A stretch of DNA of 34,924 nt from RFSX01 sp964495785 (lineage in GTDB: Bacteria > Bacteroidota > Bacteroidia > Chitinophagales > Saprospiraceae). A program made the position numbers and the translations under genes. The DNA lies in NCBI GenBank assembly GCA_964495785.1, contig CAZBXL010000042.1, positions 1 through 34,924 of the forward strand. Reading direction: 5' to 3'. Of this stretch, positions 1-7,667 are shown piece after piece (the stretch's first letter is position 1; each line of letters begins with the position of its first letter). The notes beneath the pieces are model-generated. The model ran no database searches, was not told where the DNA came from, and worked only from the letters and a program-made list of their open reading frames with translations.

Positions 1-3000
1 GGATCAAAAAATTCAATAAAGAAGATTATCCAGAGCTTAAGTCCAGTAATATTAGAGCACTCAAATCCGATAGCCGTGGTAACCTATGGATAGGTACCAG
101 GTATTCTGGGTTGACAAGATATAATCAGAATACGGGTGAATGGTACAGCTACAGTCATAACGATAATGATCCCTTGAGCTTAGTAGATGATCAAGTGCTT
201 TCAATTACAGAAGATGGGGATGGCAATATATGGATAGGCACTGATAATGGGTTGAGTATTTATAGTCATGAAACTGATAACTTTCAGAATTATAGAGTCG
301 ATACTTCAGATCCTCATGCTTTTCAAAGCAAGGCCATGTTAGATGTATATGTTGATGACAAGAATAGGGTATGGATAGGTACTTGGGGATCGGGATTATA
401 CTTGGCTTTATATAATGAAAACAGAGACTTAAGTCAACTTCAATTCAGGCAGATAATCCCGATTGAAAACCAAGAAGAGACTTACAATGTATGGACTGTA
501 AGTCAAGACGATGATGGTAGGTATTGGGTAGGTACTTTTGGAGGAGGTCTATTTAATATGAGACTACCTGATGGCGTAACTGACGATAAGAGACAACAGG
601 AATGGAAGCCAAAGTTTCTAAGTTTTTATCATGATATCAACAGTAATGCGCTAGAAGGAGTCAATATTACCAAAGTCATCATGGATGATAATAAAGATCT
701 GTGGATCAGCACCACGGCGGGGCTGAATCATATCACTGCAGACAATCTTGAAAAATTATTGGACTTAAGTAATAAGGAAAATTACGCTTCATACATTTCT
801 AAAATAATGTACGATCCTAAAGATCCTAACTCTATTCCGTATGGAACAATCTACTCTCTATTCGAAGATAAACAGGGCTTAATATGGATTAGTACAATAG
901 GAGGATTAGGTAAGTATAATCCAAGTGTGAGCCAATTTATAAATTATATAATTGATCCGTCCTTTGATAATACATTATACAGCCAAAATATTTTCATTAA
1001 CGAAAACAAACAATCTTGGATTACAGGTTACGGTGAGGGCCTTCAGATTTATGATCATAAAAAGAGAGAGATAATATCATACGAAGAGCATGTCGGTCGA
1101 AAATTTGATCATGGAATTGTTCTTTCTCTTTTAAATAAGAAAGACAAATTATACATCACCACAAATAAGAAACTTGTTATACATGATCTTAATGATAATA
1201 GTGAAATTGTAAAAGTCTTTGATGATGAAATAAGAAAAATCTTAGATGACTTTTTGTTGTTTTCTGTTTATGTAGATTCTAAGGATAGGCTTTATTTATG
1301 CACTATTAATGGTTTTGTGCTCTATGATATAACTAATGGAGAATACAATTATATGAACAGTGATGCATCAGATCCAAGCGCTTTAGTAGATAACTCTGTG
1401 ACGGGTGTACTGCAAGATTCAGAAGGGGATATTTGGATTTCTACATTTAATGGATTGTCTAAGGTAGACGAGATAGATGGTTTAAATTATAAATTTCAAA
1501 CCTTCAAACACAGTTCTAAAGATCCTGAACATTCACTTCCGAGTAACCAAATAGGATGCATGCATGAAGTGAATAAGAAAATATATTTCGGTCTCTCATC
1601 AGGAATAGGCAGTTATGATTTAGCTGCTGAAAAATTTGAAAGAGTCACTGGGCAAGGAGAGAACTACCATGTCCAAAGTATAACAAATGTAGGTGAGAAT
1701 AATTTATGGGCAGGTACAATGGATGGGATAGTTTCTGTTGATTTAGAAAGTGGTAACGTAAAATTATTTAATCAGAATGATGGCTTATCTAAGAACAAAT
1801 TTGTTCCCTCAGGTGTGACTGTTGATAATGAGAACCACATCTACTTTTCTACCATTAATAGCATAATTGAGATTGATCCTAATCTTATTTTAAAAAACGA
1901 AGACAAGCCACCAGTATATGTGACAGATATTAAAGTTCTTAGCTCAGATGGAGAGAGAACTTATTCTGGTTACGAACTTGATGAATTAGAATTGAAACGA
2001 TCAGATTACTATGTCTCTTTCAATTTTGCTGCGATTAACTATATACATAATCAGAAGAATAAATATGCTTACAGATTAGAGGGTTTTGAAAGCAAATGGA
2101 ATTATCCAGATAATGGAGTAACAACAGCAACATATACAAATCTTGATCCAGGTAAATATACTCTACACGTGAAAGCCTCTAATAATGATGGAGTCTGGAA
2201 TGAAGAAGGATTAAAACTCCCGATAATTAGAAAGGCAGCGATAATAGAAACAAATCTTTTTAAAATTCTATGTCTATTAGCAGCTTTACTTTTAGTCTTC
2301 ATTAGTTTTAAACTCTACACTCATAATGTCAGAAGAAGAAATTTAGAAATGGAGACTCTCGTAAAGGAGAGAACGGAAGAATTAGCAGAAAAAAATAATC
2401 AGGTAGAAGAATTACTCTCGAAAATAAAAATACGTAACATCGAGTTAGAAAGAATAGTCGACTTAAGAACTAAAAATCTTAGAGAAGCTAATATTGACTT
2501 GAAAAGATCTAATGGAGACTTAGAGCAGTTTGCCCATGTTGCTTCACATGATCTACAAGAACCTCTGCGTACTATTGGTACATTTACAAGTCTTTTGAAT
2601 AGGAAGTATAAAGATTCTCAAGATGCTTCTACTAAAGAATACATCGAATTTATCGTAAGCGGTGTCCAGAGAATGTCCAATCTTATTCAAAGCATACTCA
2701 CATATTCTAAAGTCGGTAAAGAACTCAATGTAGAACTTGTTGATACTAAGAAGTTAGTACAGGCCAAACTGACTGGATTATCAAAACGCATAGAAGATAA
2801 TAATGCTAAAATCACAGTTGGCGATTTACCTCAAGTCAGATGTGACGGTGCACAGATAGGTATGGTCTTCTATAACCTCATCAATAACGGATTAAAGTTC
2901 AACAAAAAAGATGTGGCCATTATTGAAGTAAACTATTTACCTGATGACAGTGAGTACTTTAAGTTTGCAGTGAAGGATAACGGCATTGGTATAGAAAAGG

Positions 3001-3188
3001 AATATCAAGAAAAAATATTCGAATTATTTAATAGACTCCATCTGAAGTCTGAGTATGAAGGCACAGGTATAGGTCTGACTCTATGCGAACGTATTATAGC
3101 TAAACATGGTGGAACAATATGGTTAGAGTCGGAGAAAGATAAAGGCACAACGTTCTACTTTACCATCAAAAAGAATTTGGAATCCTAA
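1..3188 (+). CDS. Propeller-type sensor histidine kinase (5' truncated)
   Basis: This is an inner-membrane sensor kinase with a large periplasmic ligand-sensing region; the reading frame is open from base 3, so the true start lies upstream. The TTG at 111 is internal to a propeller repeat (LWIGT at about 87-101) and is not a start. About 13 Reg_prop-like blades are visible (WIGT, WVGT, WIST, LYITT, YFST motifs), which fits a double seven-bladed propeller that has lost its first blade(s) to the window edge. A Y_Y_Y domain follows (about 1900-2230), then one membrane helix (about 2240-2315) and a coiled coil. The HisKA H-box ASHDLQEPLR has its phospho-accepting His at 2547-2549. The HATPase_c domain has an N-box (NLINNGLKFN), a G1 box (DNGIGI) and a G2 box (GTGIGL). 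The protein stops right after the ATPase domain, so there is no receiver or AraC output domain as in classical hybrid HTCS proteins. No response regulator gene is adjacent downstream. The ligand is unknown. Confidence 0.93.
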   Translation, partial: IKKFNKEDYPELKSSNIRALKSDSRGNLWIGTRYSGLTRYNQNTGEWYSYSHNDNDPLSLVDDQVLSITEDGDGNIWIGTDNGLSIYSHETDNFQNYRVDTSDPHAFQSKAMLDVYVDDKNRVWIGTWGSGLYLALYNENRDLSQLQFRQIIPIENQEETYNVWTVSQDDDGRYWVGTFGGGLFNMRLPDGVTDDKRQQEWKPKFLSFYHDINSNALEGVNITKVIMDDNKDLWISTTAGLNHITADNLEKLLDLSNKENYASYISKIMYDPKDPNSIPYGTIYSLFEDKQGLIWISTIGGLGKYNPSVSQFINYIIDPSFDNTLYSQNIFINENKQSWITGYGEGLQIYDHKKREIISYEEHVGRKFDHGIVLSLLNKKDKLYITTNKKLVIHDLNDNSEIVKVFDDEIRKILDDFLLFSVYVDSKDRLYLCTINGFVLYDITNGEYNYMNSDASDPSALVDNSVTGVLQDSEGDIWISTFNGLSKVDEIDGLNYKFQTFKHSSKDPEHSLPSNQIGCMHEVNKKIYFGLSSGIGSYDLAAEKFERVTGQGENYHVQSITNVGENNLWAGTMDGIVSVDLESGNVKLFNQNDGLSKNKFVPSGVTVDNENHIYFSTINSIIEIDPNLILKNEDKPPVYVTDIKVLSSDGERTYSGYELDELELKRSDYYVSFNFAAINYIHNQKNKYAYRLEGFESKWNYPDNGVTTATYTNLDPGKYTLHVKASNNDGVWNEEGLKLPIIRKAAIIETNLFKILCLLAALLLVFISFKLYTHNVRRRNLEMETLVKERTEELAEKNNQVEELLSKIKIRNIELERIVDLRTKNLREANIDLKRSNGDLEQFAHVASHDLQEPLRTIGTFTSLLNRKYKDSQDASTKEYIEFIVSGVQRMSNLIQSILTYSKVGKELNVELVDTKKLVQAKLTGLSKRIEDNNAKITVGDLPQVRCDGAQIGMVFYNLINNGLKFNKKDVAIIEVNYLPDDSEYFKFAVKDNGIGIEKEYQEKIFELFNRLHLKSEYEGTGIGLTLCERIIAKHGGTIWLESEKDKGTTFYFTIKKNLES

Positions 3189-3301
3189 TCTCGCTGTCTT
3201 CTATGCAGTAATAAGTCTCTATAGGTTAGCATATCATGACGATGATCTATCAATTAGTATTAATTTCGTCTCTATAATAACAGATAGATAATATTCTCAA
3301 T

Positions 3302-4429
3302 TTGCAAATAGCTGTCAATACAAGACTCTTACTCGCTCACAGAATGGAGGGCGTCGCTAGGTATATCTATGAGACATCTAAAGAAATGGTATTGTCGCAT
3401 CCCGAAGTTCGATTTCATTTCTTATTTGATAGACCCTATGATGAGCAATTTATCTTTGCAGATAATGTAATTCCTCATGTTATTGGGTGGCCTTCTCGGC
3501 ATCCTCTGCTTTGGTATTTGTGGTTTGAGAGGTCATTGCCAAAATTCTTGAGAAACAATAATATCGACGTATTTTATTCAGGTGATATGTATATGAGCCT
3601 GCAAGCGGATATACCCACGCTGATGGTAAGTCATGACCTCAATTACTTACATTATCCAGAAGGATTAAGGTGGAGTCATCTCAAGTTTTATCAAAAATAC
3701 ATGCCGCTGTATCATAAAGCTGCTGATCATTTGATTACCGTATCAGAGGCAACTAAGAAGGATGTCATCGAGAAGTATAATGTCAAAGAAGATAATATAA
3801 CAGTGGCCTATAATTCTGTGCCTTCAGGATTTGAGATGATGACTAAAGAAGAGATAGCTGATGTAAGGATGAAGTTTACTAAAGGGTGTCCATATTTGGT
3901 TTACGTAGGATCTTTACACCCACGGAAAAATGTAGAAAGATTACTCTTAGCTTATGATAGATATAAATCAGCAGATGATAATGCAGATAATATTCAGTTA
4001 GTCATCTATGGTCGAAAGGCATGGAAAACGGACGCTATTTTTTCTATCTATAATCAAATGAAATATAAAGAAGATGTTGTCTTTTTATCTAACGAGGATA
4101 CAACAGTCCATAAGATCACTGGTGCAGCTATAGCGATGTGTTATATCTCATTATTCGAAGGATTTGGGATACCGATATTAGAAGCTTACAAGTGTGGCGT
4201 CCCTGTGATAACTTCTAACGTATCCTCTATGCCCGAAGTCGCAGGTGAAGGAGCACTTATTGTCGATCCTAAGAATATAGCAAGTATAGCAGAAGGGATG
4301 AGTACGATAGTTAATGATGAGTCCTTAAGAAGAGATTTAATTCAAAAAGGACAAAAGCAACTTGAATTATTTTCTTGGAAAAAATCAGCAGATACGATTT
4401 TCGAAAAATTGCAAAAGATAGCTCGATAA
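3302..4429 (+). CDS. Glycosyltransferase family 4 (GT-B fold)
   Basis: This is a cytoplasmic or peripheral GT-B glycosyltransferase of 375 aa, a typical length for GT4. The N-terminal strand MQIAVNTRLLL is the usual start of the acceptor-binding Rossmann domain and supports the TTG start at 3302. The donor domain begins at the LVYVGSLHPRKN segment (residues 199-210). The EX7E motif of retaining GT4 enzymes is present as E286 and E294 (EGFGIPILE), followed by CGVPVITSNVSSMPEV. It probably transfers a hexose from a nucleotide sugar onto a glycan or lipid-linked acceptor; the sugar and acceptor cannot be read from sequence. No other polysaccharide biosynthesis gene is nearby, so it looks like a stand-alone gene. 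Its stop is 1 bp from the stop of the convergent lgt gene. Confidence 0.9.
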   Translation: MQIAVNTRLLLAHRMEGVARYIYETSKEMVLSHPEVRFHFLFDRPYDEQFIFADNVIPHVIGWPSRHPLLWYLWFERSLPKFLRNNNIDVFYSGDMYMSLQADIPTLMVSHDLNYLHYPEGLRWSHLKFYQKYMPLYHKAADHLITVSEATKKDVIEKYNVKEDNITVAYNSVPSGFEMMTKEEIADVRMKFTKGCPYLVYVGSLHPRKNVERLLLAYDRYKSADDNADNIQLVIYGRKAWKTDAIFSIYNQMKYKEDVVFLSNEDTTVHKITGAAIAMCYISLFEGFGIPILEAYKCGVPVITSNVSSMPEVAGEGALIVDPKNIASIAEGMSTIVNDESLRRDLIQKGQKQLELFSWKKSADTIFEKLQKIAR

Positions 4430-4430
4430 T

Positions 4431-5630
4431 TTATACCGTACTCTGATCTTTCATATCAGGAATAGCATATATATCTTTTTTCTTTGATCCACCATTACTA
4501 CTACCTTTCATCAAAAGCATACCTATAATTCCTACAACCATTAAGACAGCGGATATAGTCTGAGACATAGACCAATCTAATCCAAAAACATTGTAGCGAG
4601 GGTTTACTCTGATTTGCTCGACAAAGAATCTTGATAGTCCAGTAAAAAAGACATACAAGAAAAATAATTTTCCAGGCGTTGTCCATTTTTTTCTGAGTGA
4701 CCATAATATGAAAAACAATAATACAGATACAGCTATCTCGTATATGGGAGTAGGGTAGACTGGAGGTGATAACTCCTGACAGTATCGACCGACACAGTCA
4801 GCTATCTTTTTGCCTTCCATAGCGACATTACGGGGATACTCATATGCCCATGCCCAATCTGGTAAGAAGAACCAGTCTGGTTTTGGGTTAGTATTGGCGA
4901 TACCCCAGTCACCATCTCCTGAGAATTGGCATCCCATACGACCTACACCGTATCCCAGCATCAGCGCTGGAGCGGCTACATCAGCCATATGTTTGATAGG
5001 TATTCCTGACTTTTTAGCGTAGAGAGCTACACATATCCCAGCGAGAATAAGACCACCGTATATAGTCAGACCGCTACCAGAAAATAATTGACCTATTGGA
5101 TCAGCAATAAAAGTACTCCAGTTTTCCATTATAGAAAGTAGGCGTGATCCTAAGACTCCCGTAAGAGCCGCCACCATGATGATGTTAGTCGTCTTGTCAC
5201 TGGCTTTAGATACCATGATGGTACCTTTAGCTGGTTGAGGTTTATTTTTAATGTCAAAAAAGTAATAGATACCTATTAGCGTTCCCAGAAGAATACCCGT
5301 CACCCAATTTCCCTGAGAAGAGAAAATGGCTCCTGCAGGATCAGCTTTAAAAGCTTCAAAGTTTTGGTAGATAAAAGGGATCTTAAATCCAAAACCAAAA
5401 GCCATCAAAGCATTTATGATTGCATCGGTAAACGGATTCTGATTAGACTTAACTTCTATAGGCTCAAGTATACCCTCAGATTCTTTTCTTTGAAGTTCTC
5501 TCTTGACCAAATAATGAGCAGTCATAAAAGTAAATACTAAAAAAAGACCAAACGTCTTAAATATAGAACTCCAGTTATCTACTTCTGTGCCAAGTAGATC
5601 ATGAAAGAAATAGGATAAATCTGGATACAT
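4431..5630 (-). CDS. lgt: Prolipoprotein diacylglyceryl transferase, with internal duplication
   Basis: Lgt transfers diacylglycerol from phosphatidylglycerol to the lipobox Cys of prolipoproteins at the inner membrane. Family signatures are GYGVGRMGCQFSGDGDWG (residues 226-243, with R231 equivalent to the essential Arg143 of E. coli), the YPTPIYE segment (292-298), and GLSRFFVEQIR (331-341). The HGGL motif of E. coli is YGGL here (191-194). At 399 aa it is about 100 residues longer than E. coli Lgt. The extra length is explained by a repeat: residues about 70-130 and 150-210 share the pattern N-x3-F-x-ADP-x-G-x2-FS-x2-G-x4-G-x-L. The second copy carries the YGG motif and the first is degenerate there. 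The protein is polytopic. Start ATG at 5630 lies about 20 bp downstream of a matching minus-strand promoter element (5650-5657). The Lgt assignment itself is firm. Confidence 0.95.
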   Translation of the reverse strand: MYPDLSYFFHDLLGTEVDNWSSIFKTFGLFLVFTFMTAHYLVKRELQRKESEGILEPIEVKSNQNPFTDAIINALMAFGFGFKIPFIYQNFEAFKADPAGAIFSSQGNWVTGILLGTLIGIYYFFDIKNKPQPAKGTIMVSKASDKTTNIIMVAALTGVLGSRLLSIMENWSTFIADPIGQLFSGSGLTIYGGLILAGICVALYAKKSGIPIKHMADVAAPALMLGYGVGRMGCQFSGDGDWGIANTNPKPDWFFLPDWAWAYEYPRNVAMEGKKIADCVGRYCQELSPPVYPTPIYEIAVSVLLFFILWSLRKKWTTPGKLFFLYVFFTGLSRFFVEQIRVNPRYNVFGLDWSMSQTISAVLMVVGIIGMLLMKGSSNGGSKKKDIYAIPDMKDQSTV

Positions 5631-5649
5631 GTGCTGTTTTGTTAGACTA

Positions 5650-5668
5650 CAAAGGTAGCATTACCTTT
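5650..5668 (-). promoter_or_regulatory. Predicted lgt promoter -7 box overlapping a dyad
   Basis: Read on the minus strand, 5657-5650 is TACCTTTG, an exact match to the Bacteroidota -7 element TAnnTTTG, about 20 bp before the lgt ATG. I see no good -33 TTTG upstream. The same bases form half of a perfect dyad, AAAGGTA-gcat-TACCTTT (5651-5668), which could be an operator or coincidence. Confidence 0.45.
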
Positions 5669-5845
5669 TTATATAATGAATCAGAGAATATTAGAATGTT
5701 ATAGGCCAGTCATGGTACCACTCATTTAGATGAATATGACTTTAATAAATTTCAGACAATTCAGTTGTCACACTATCCCTTATGAATATTCGATTATAGA
5801 GAAGTACAAAAAAAGAGAAAGCGATATGATTAAATTAAATAGATG

Positions 5846-7030
5846 TTATTCTACTGTACTTATGAGTCGTACCTCTACTTTAGAGACTTTGTTACCTCTT
5901 TCGTAGGTTACGTTGACGATGTCATTAGGTTGATATTTTTCTAATGTTTCTATTAGATTAATATTGGAAGTAATCACATTATCATCTATTGCTTTAATAA
6001 TATCGCCAGCCAGATATTGTCCATTATTGGCCCGAGATATGCCTTCTAGTCCTGCCATATATGCTGGGCCATTCTTAAGGACTTTACTTATCATAGCACC
6101 ATCCGCTTTGACATAGTTTTCGTTCATTAATTCTACACCGAGTACTGGTCTATTCACACGACCATAGGCTATGAGATCTGGTATGATCATCTTAACGACA
6201 TCTACAGGTATGGAGAATCCTATACCAGAATATGCTCCTGATGGTGAGTAGATCGCAGTATTAACTCCTATTAATTTTCCAGATGAATTAAGAAGTGGAC
6301 CACCAGAGTTGCCTGGGTTAATAGCAGCATCAGTTTGTATGACATCATATATTTTTCGACCGTTGATAGCTGTAATCTCTCTACCTAATGCACTAATAAT
6401 TCCTGTCGTGAGTGTCTGATCAAATCCAAATGGATTTCCTATAGCATAGACCGATTGACCAACTCTAAGATTGGAGGACTTACTTGAAGATAGAGGTCTG
6501 ATTTTATCATCAGGAGCAGAGATCTTAAGTACTGCAAGATCTTTATCTGGTGCCAGTCCTACAATATCAGCTGTGTAGGAGGTTTGATCTGATAACATGA
6601 CCGTAAACTTATTACCCCCTTCTAGTACATGATAATTGGTTACAATATGTCCTTCATCATCCCACATAAATCCTGTCCCTGAGCCCTTAGGAATCTCAGT
6701 AACATCCATGGAGTAATAAGACTTTCGTGTCGTTGATGTTGTTATAAATACAACTGAAGGTGCTGCCTTTTCAAATAAACTTATGACAGCTAACTCATCC
6801 GAATTAAGATCGGCATCTGCGTCACTTTCTTGCTTAGTTAGTAGCGACTTCTCACTATTATGACTTCTTACATCTCGAGGTGGATTCTCGTTATGATCGT
6901 TGTTAGAGATATTATACATCTCAGGGACAAATTCTTTCTCGACAGCTGGAGATATCACTTTCAGGCCGATGTAGATTCCTAAGCAGAGCAATAATGCACT
7001 TATTATTATAGATGAAAATTTCATAAACAC
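5846..7030 (-). CDS. DegS/HtrA-like membrane-anchored serine protease
   Basis: This is a trypsin-like S1C protease of the periplasm, 394 aa, with one N-terminal membrane anchor (residues about 4-26), a low-complexity linker, a protease domain (about 80-285) and a single C-terminal PDZ domain (about 295-390). The catalytic triad is visible: H134 in TNYHVLEGG, D164 in DKDLAVLKI, and S242 in NPGNSGGPLL. One PDZ domain plus an N-terminal anchor resembles DegS rather than two-PDZ DegP. The likely role is periplasmic protein quality control or stress-signal cleavage. Both residues 1 and 3 are Met (MFMKF), so the start could be 6 bp later. It lies 215 bp upstream of lgt on the same strand and is probably transcribed separately, since lgt has its own -7 box. 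Confidence 0.93.
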   Translation of the reverse strand: MFMKFSSIIISALLLCLGIYIGLKVISPAVEKEFVPEMYNISNNDHNENPPRDVRSHNSEKSLLTKQESDADADLNSDELAVISLFEKAAPSVVFITTSTTRKSYYSMDVTEIPKGSGTGFMWDDEGHIVTNYHVLEGGNKFTVMLSDQTSYTADIVGLAPDKDLAVLKISAPDDKIRPLSSSKSSNLRVGQSVYAIGNPFGFDQTLTTGIISALGREITAINGRKIYDVIQTDAAINPGNSGGPLLNSSGKLIGVNTAIYSPSGAYSGIGFSIPVDVVKMIIPDLIAYGRVNRPVLGVELMNENYVKADGAMISKVLKNGPAYMAGLEGISRANNGQYLAGDIIKAIDDNVITSNINLIETLEKYQPNDIVNVTYERGNKVSKVEVRLISTVE

Positions 7031-7346
7031 TATATTTATTTACATTACTTAATGCGATCGAAGGCTTTAAAATTATTCAAAATCCAATTTTCCATCAAAA
7101 TTTGCGACGATTACATCATCAGAATAGACTAACGACTATAATGATTTGTTTGTTTTAATATTTTTATATGCTACGAGAAGGATGTATTTTAAGAATATAT
7201 TAGTTAATAATTGAATATAAATTGCACAGACTCGTTATCAAAAGTCCTTATTTTACAGGGTTTTAAGGAATTTATCACACGTTTCATAGTAATAGTCCCA
7301 TTTATATATTATAAAAATAAATATATAACAAAGCTCATTTTTTGTC
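7031..7346. other. AT-rich intergenic stretch, no gene seen
   Basis: I see no credible coding sequence here. A short TTG-started hydrophobic frame at 7211-7411 is AT-driven and runs across a predicted promoter. The region holds the upstream side of the htrA-like gene, where no convincing minus-strand -7 box was found, and leads into the RNA gene promoter. Confidence 0.5.
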
Positions 7347-7378
7347 TTTGTTTTAGCATAGTTTCCCCTTTATATTTG
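7347..7378 (+). promoter_or_regulatory. Bacteroidota sigma-ABfr promoter for the orphan RNA
   Basis: TTTG at 7347-7350, a 20-bp spacer, and TATATTTG at 7371-7378 match the consensus TTTG-N19-21-TAnnTTTG exactly in sequence and spacing. It predicts transcription starting near 7385. No coding sequence begins within the next 280 bases. Confidence 0.7.
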
Positions 7379-7384
7379 AAGTAT

Positions 7385-7596
7385 ATTCGGAACAAGATCA
7401 CTGTTAGCTAATAATGATTAGCGAAAAAAAAAGATAAGAATCGAGGAAAAGCCTAAATTTTTATCCAAAAGAGATTGAGTTTATTTTTTTTGAGTTGGTT
7501 TTCCAAAAAAAATTAAACAGTGTTCTTAGTTCACTAAGGATATGTTCATGGGATTATAATTTGCAGATGGTCGCTGGGGAGCGACCATTTTTTTTT
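7385..7596 (+). ncRNA. Predicted structured small RNA or attenuated leader (about 210 nt)
   Basis: The region is bounded by a consensus promoter (7347-7378) and a strong intrinsic terminator (7567-7596). Pairing visible by eye: a long-range closing helix CACTGTT (7399-7405) with AACAGTG (7516-7522); a hairpin GCTAAT/ATTAGC with a 4-nt loop (7407-7422); an elongated stem GGAAAAgCC (7445-7453) with GGTTTTCC (7497-7504); and a hairpin CTTAG-ttca-CTAAG in the region 7525-7538, extendable by wobble pairs. Together these form a multi-branch junction followed by the terminator. The possible coding frames across it look unlike proteins. Length would suit a 6S-like RNA, a trans-acting sRNA, or a terminated riboswitch-type leader of the gene at 7668. 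I do not recognise the family; there is no SRP, tmRNA or RNase P signature. Confidence 0.6.
7567..7596 (+). terminator. Intrinsic terminator
   Basis: A perfect 9-bp stem ATGGTCGCT (7567-7575) and AGCGACCAT (7580-7588) with a GGGG loop is followed by nine T residues (7588-7596). It is oriented for plus-strand transcription, and the only thing upstream on that strand in the intergenic region is the predicted RNA. Confidence 0.88.
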
Positions 7597-7612
7597 GCCC
7601 CTACTCCACTTA

Positions 7613-7644
7613 TTGCATTCTTTTATTTTACTATCTTACGTTTC
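7613..7644 (+). promoter_or_regulatory. Possible promoter of the sugar-oxidation cluster
   Basis: ATTG ending at 7615, a 21-bp spacer and TACGTTTC (7637-7644) match the Bacteroidota promoter with one mismatch in the -7 box. It would start transcription about 15-20 nt before the ATG at 7668, downstream of the RNA terminator, so the cluster need not depend on read-through. Confidence 0.4.
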
Positions 7645-7667
7645 CTTAGTCTACTATTCCAAAAAGC

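Noticed and set aside
111..113. TTG at 111 as the start of the sensor kinase
   Set aside because: The same frame is open back to base 3 and encodes a propeller blade motif upstream, so the gene continues off the window.
7211..7411. 66-codon hydrophobic frame from a TTG
   Set aside because: It runs across the predicted promoter at 7347-7378, has AT-driven Ile/Phe/Tyr/Lys composition, and resembles no known family.
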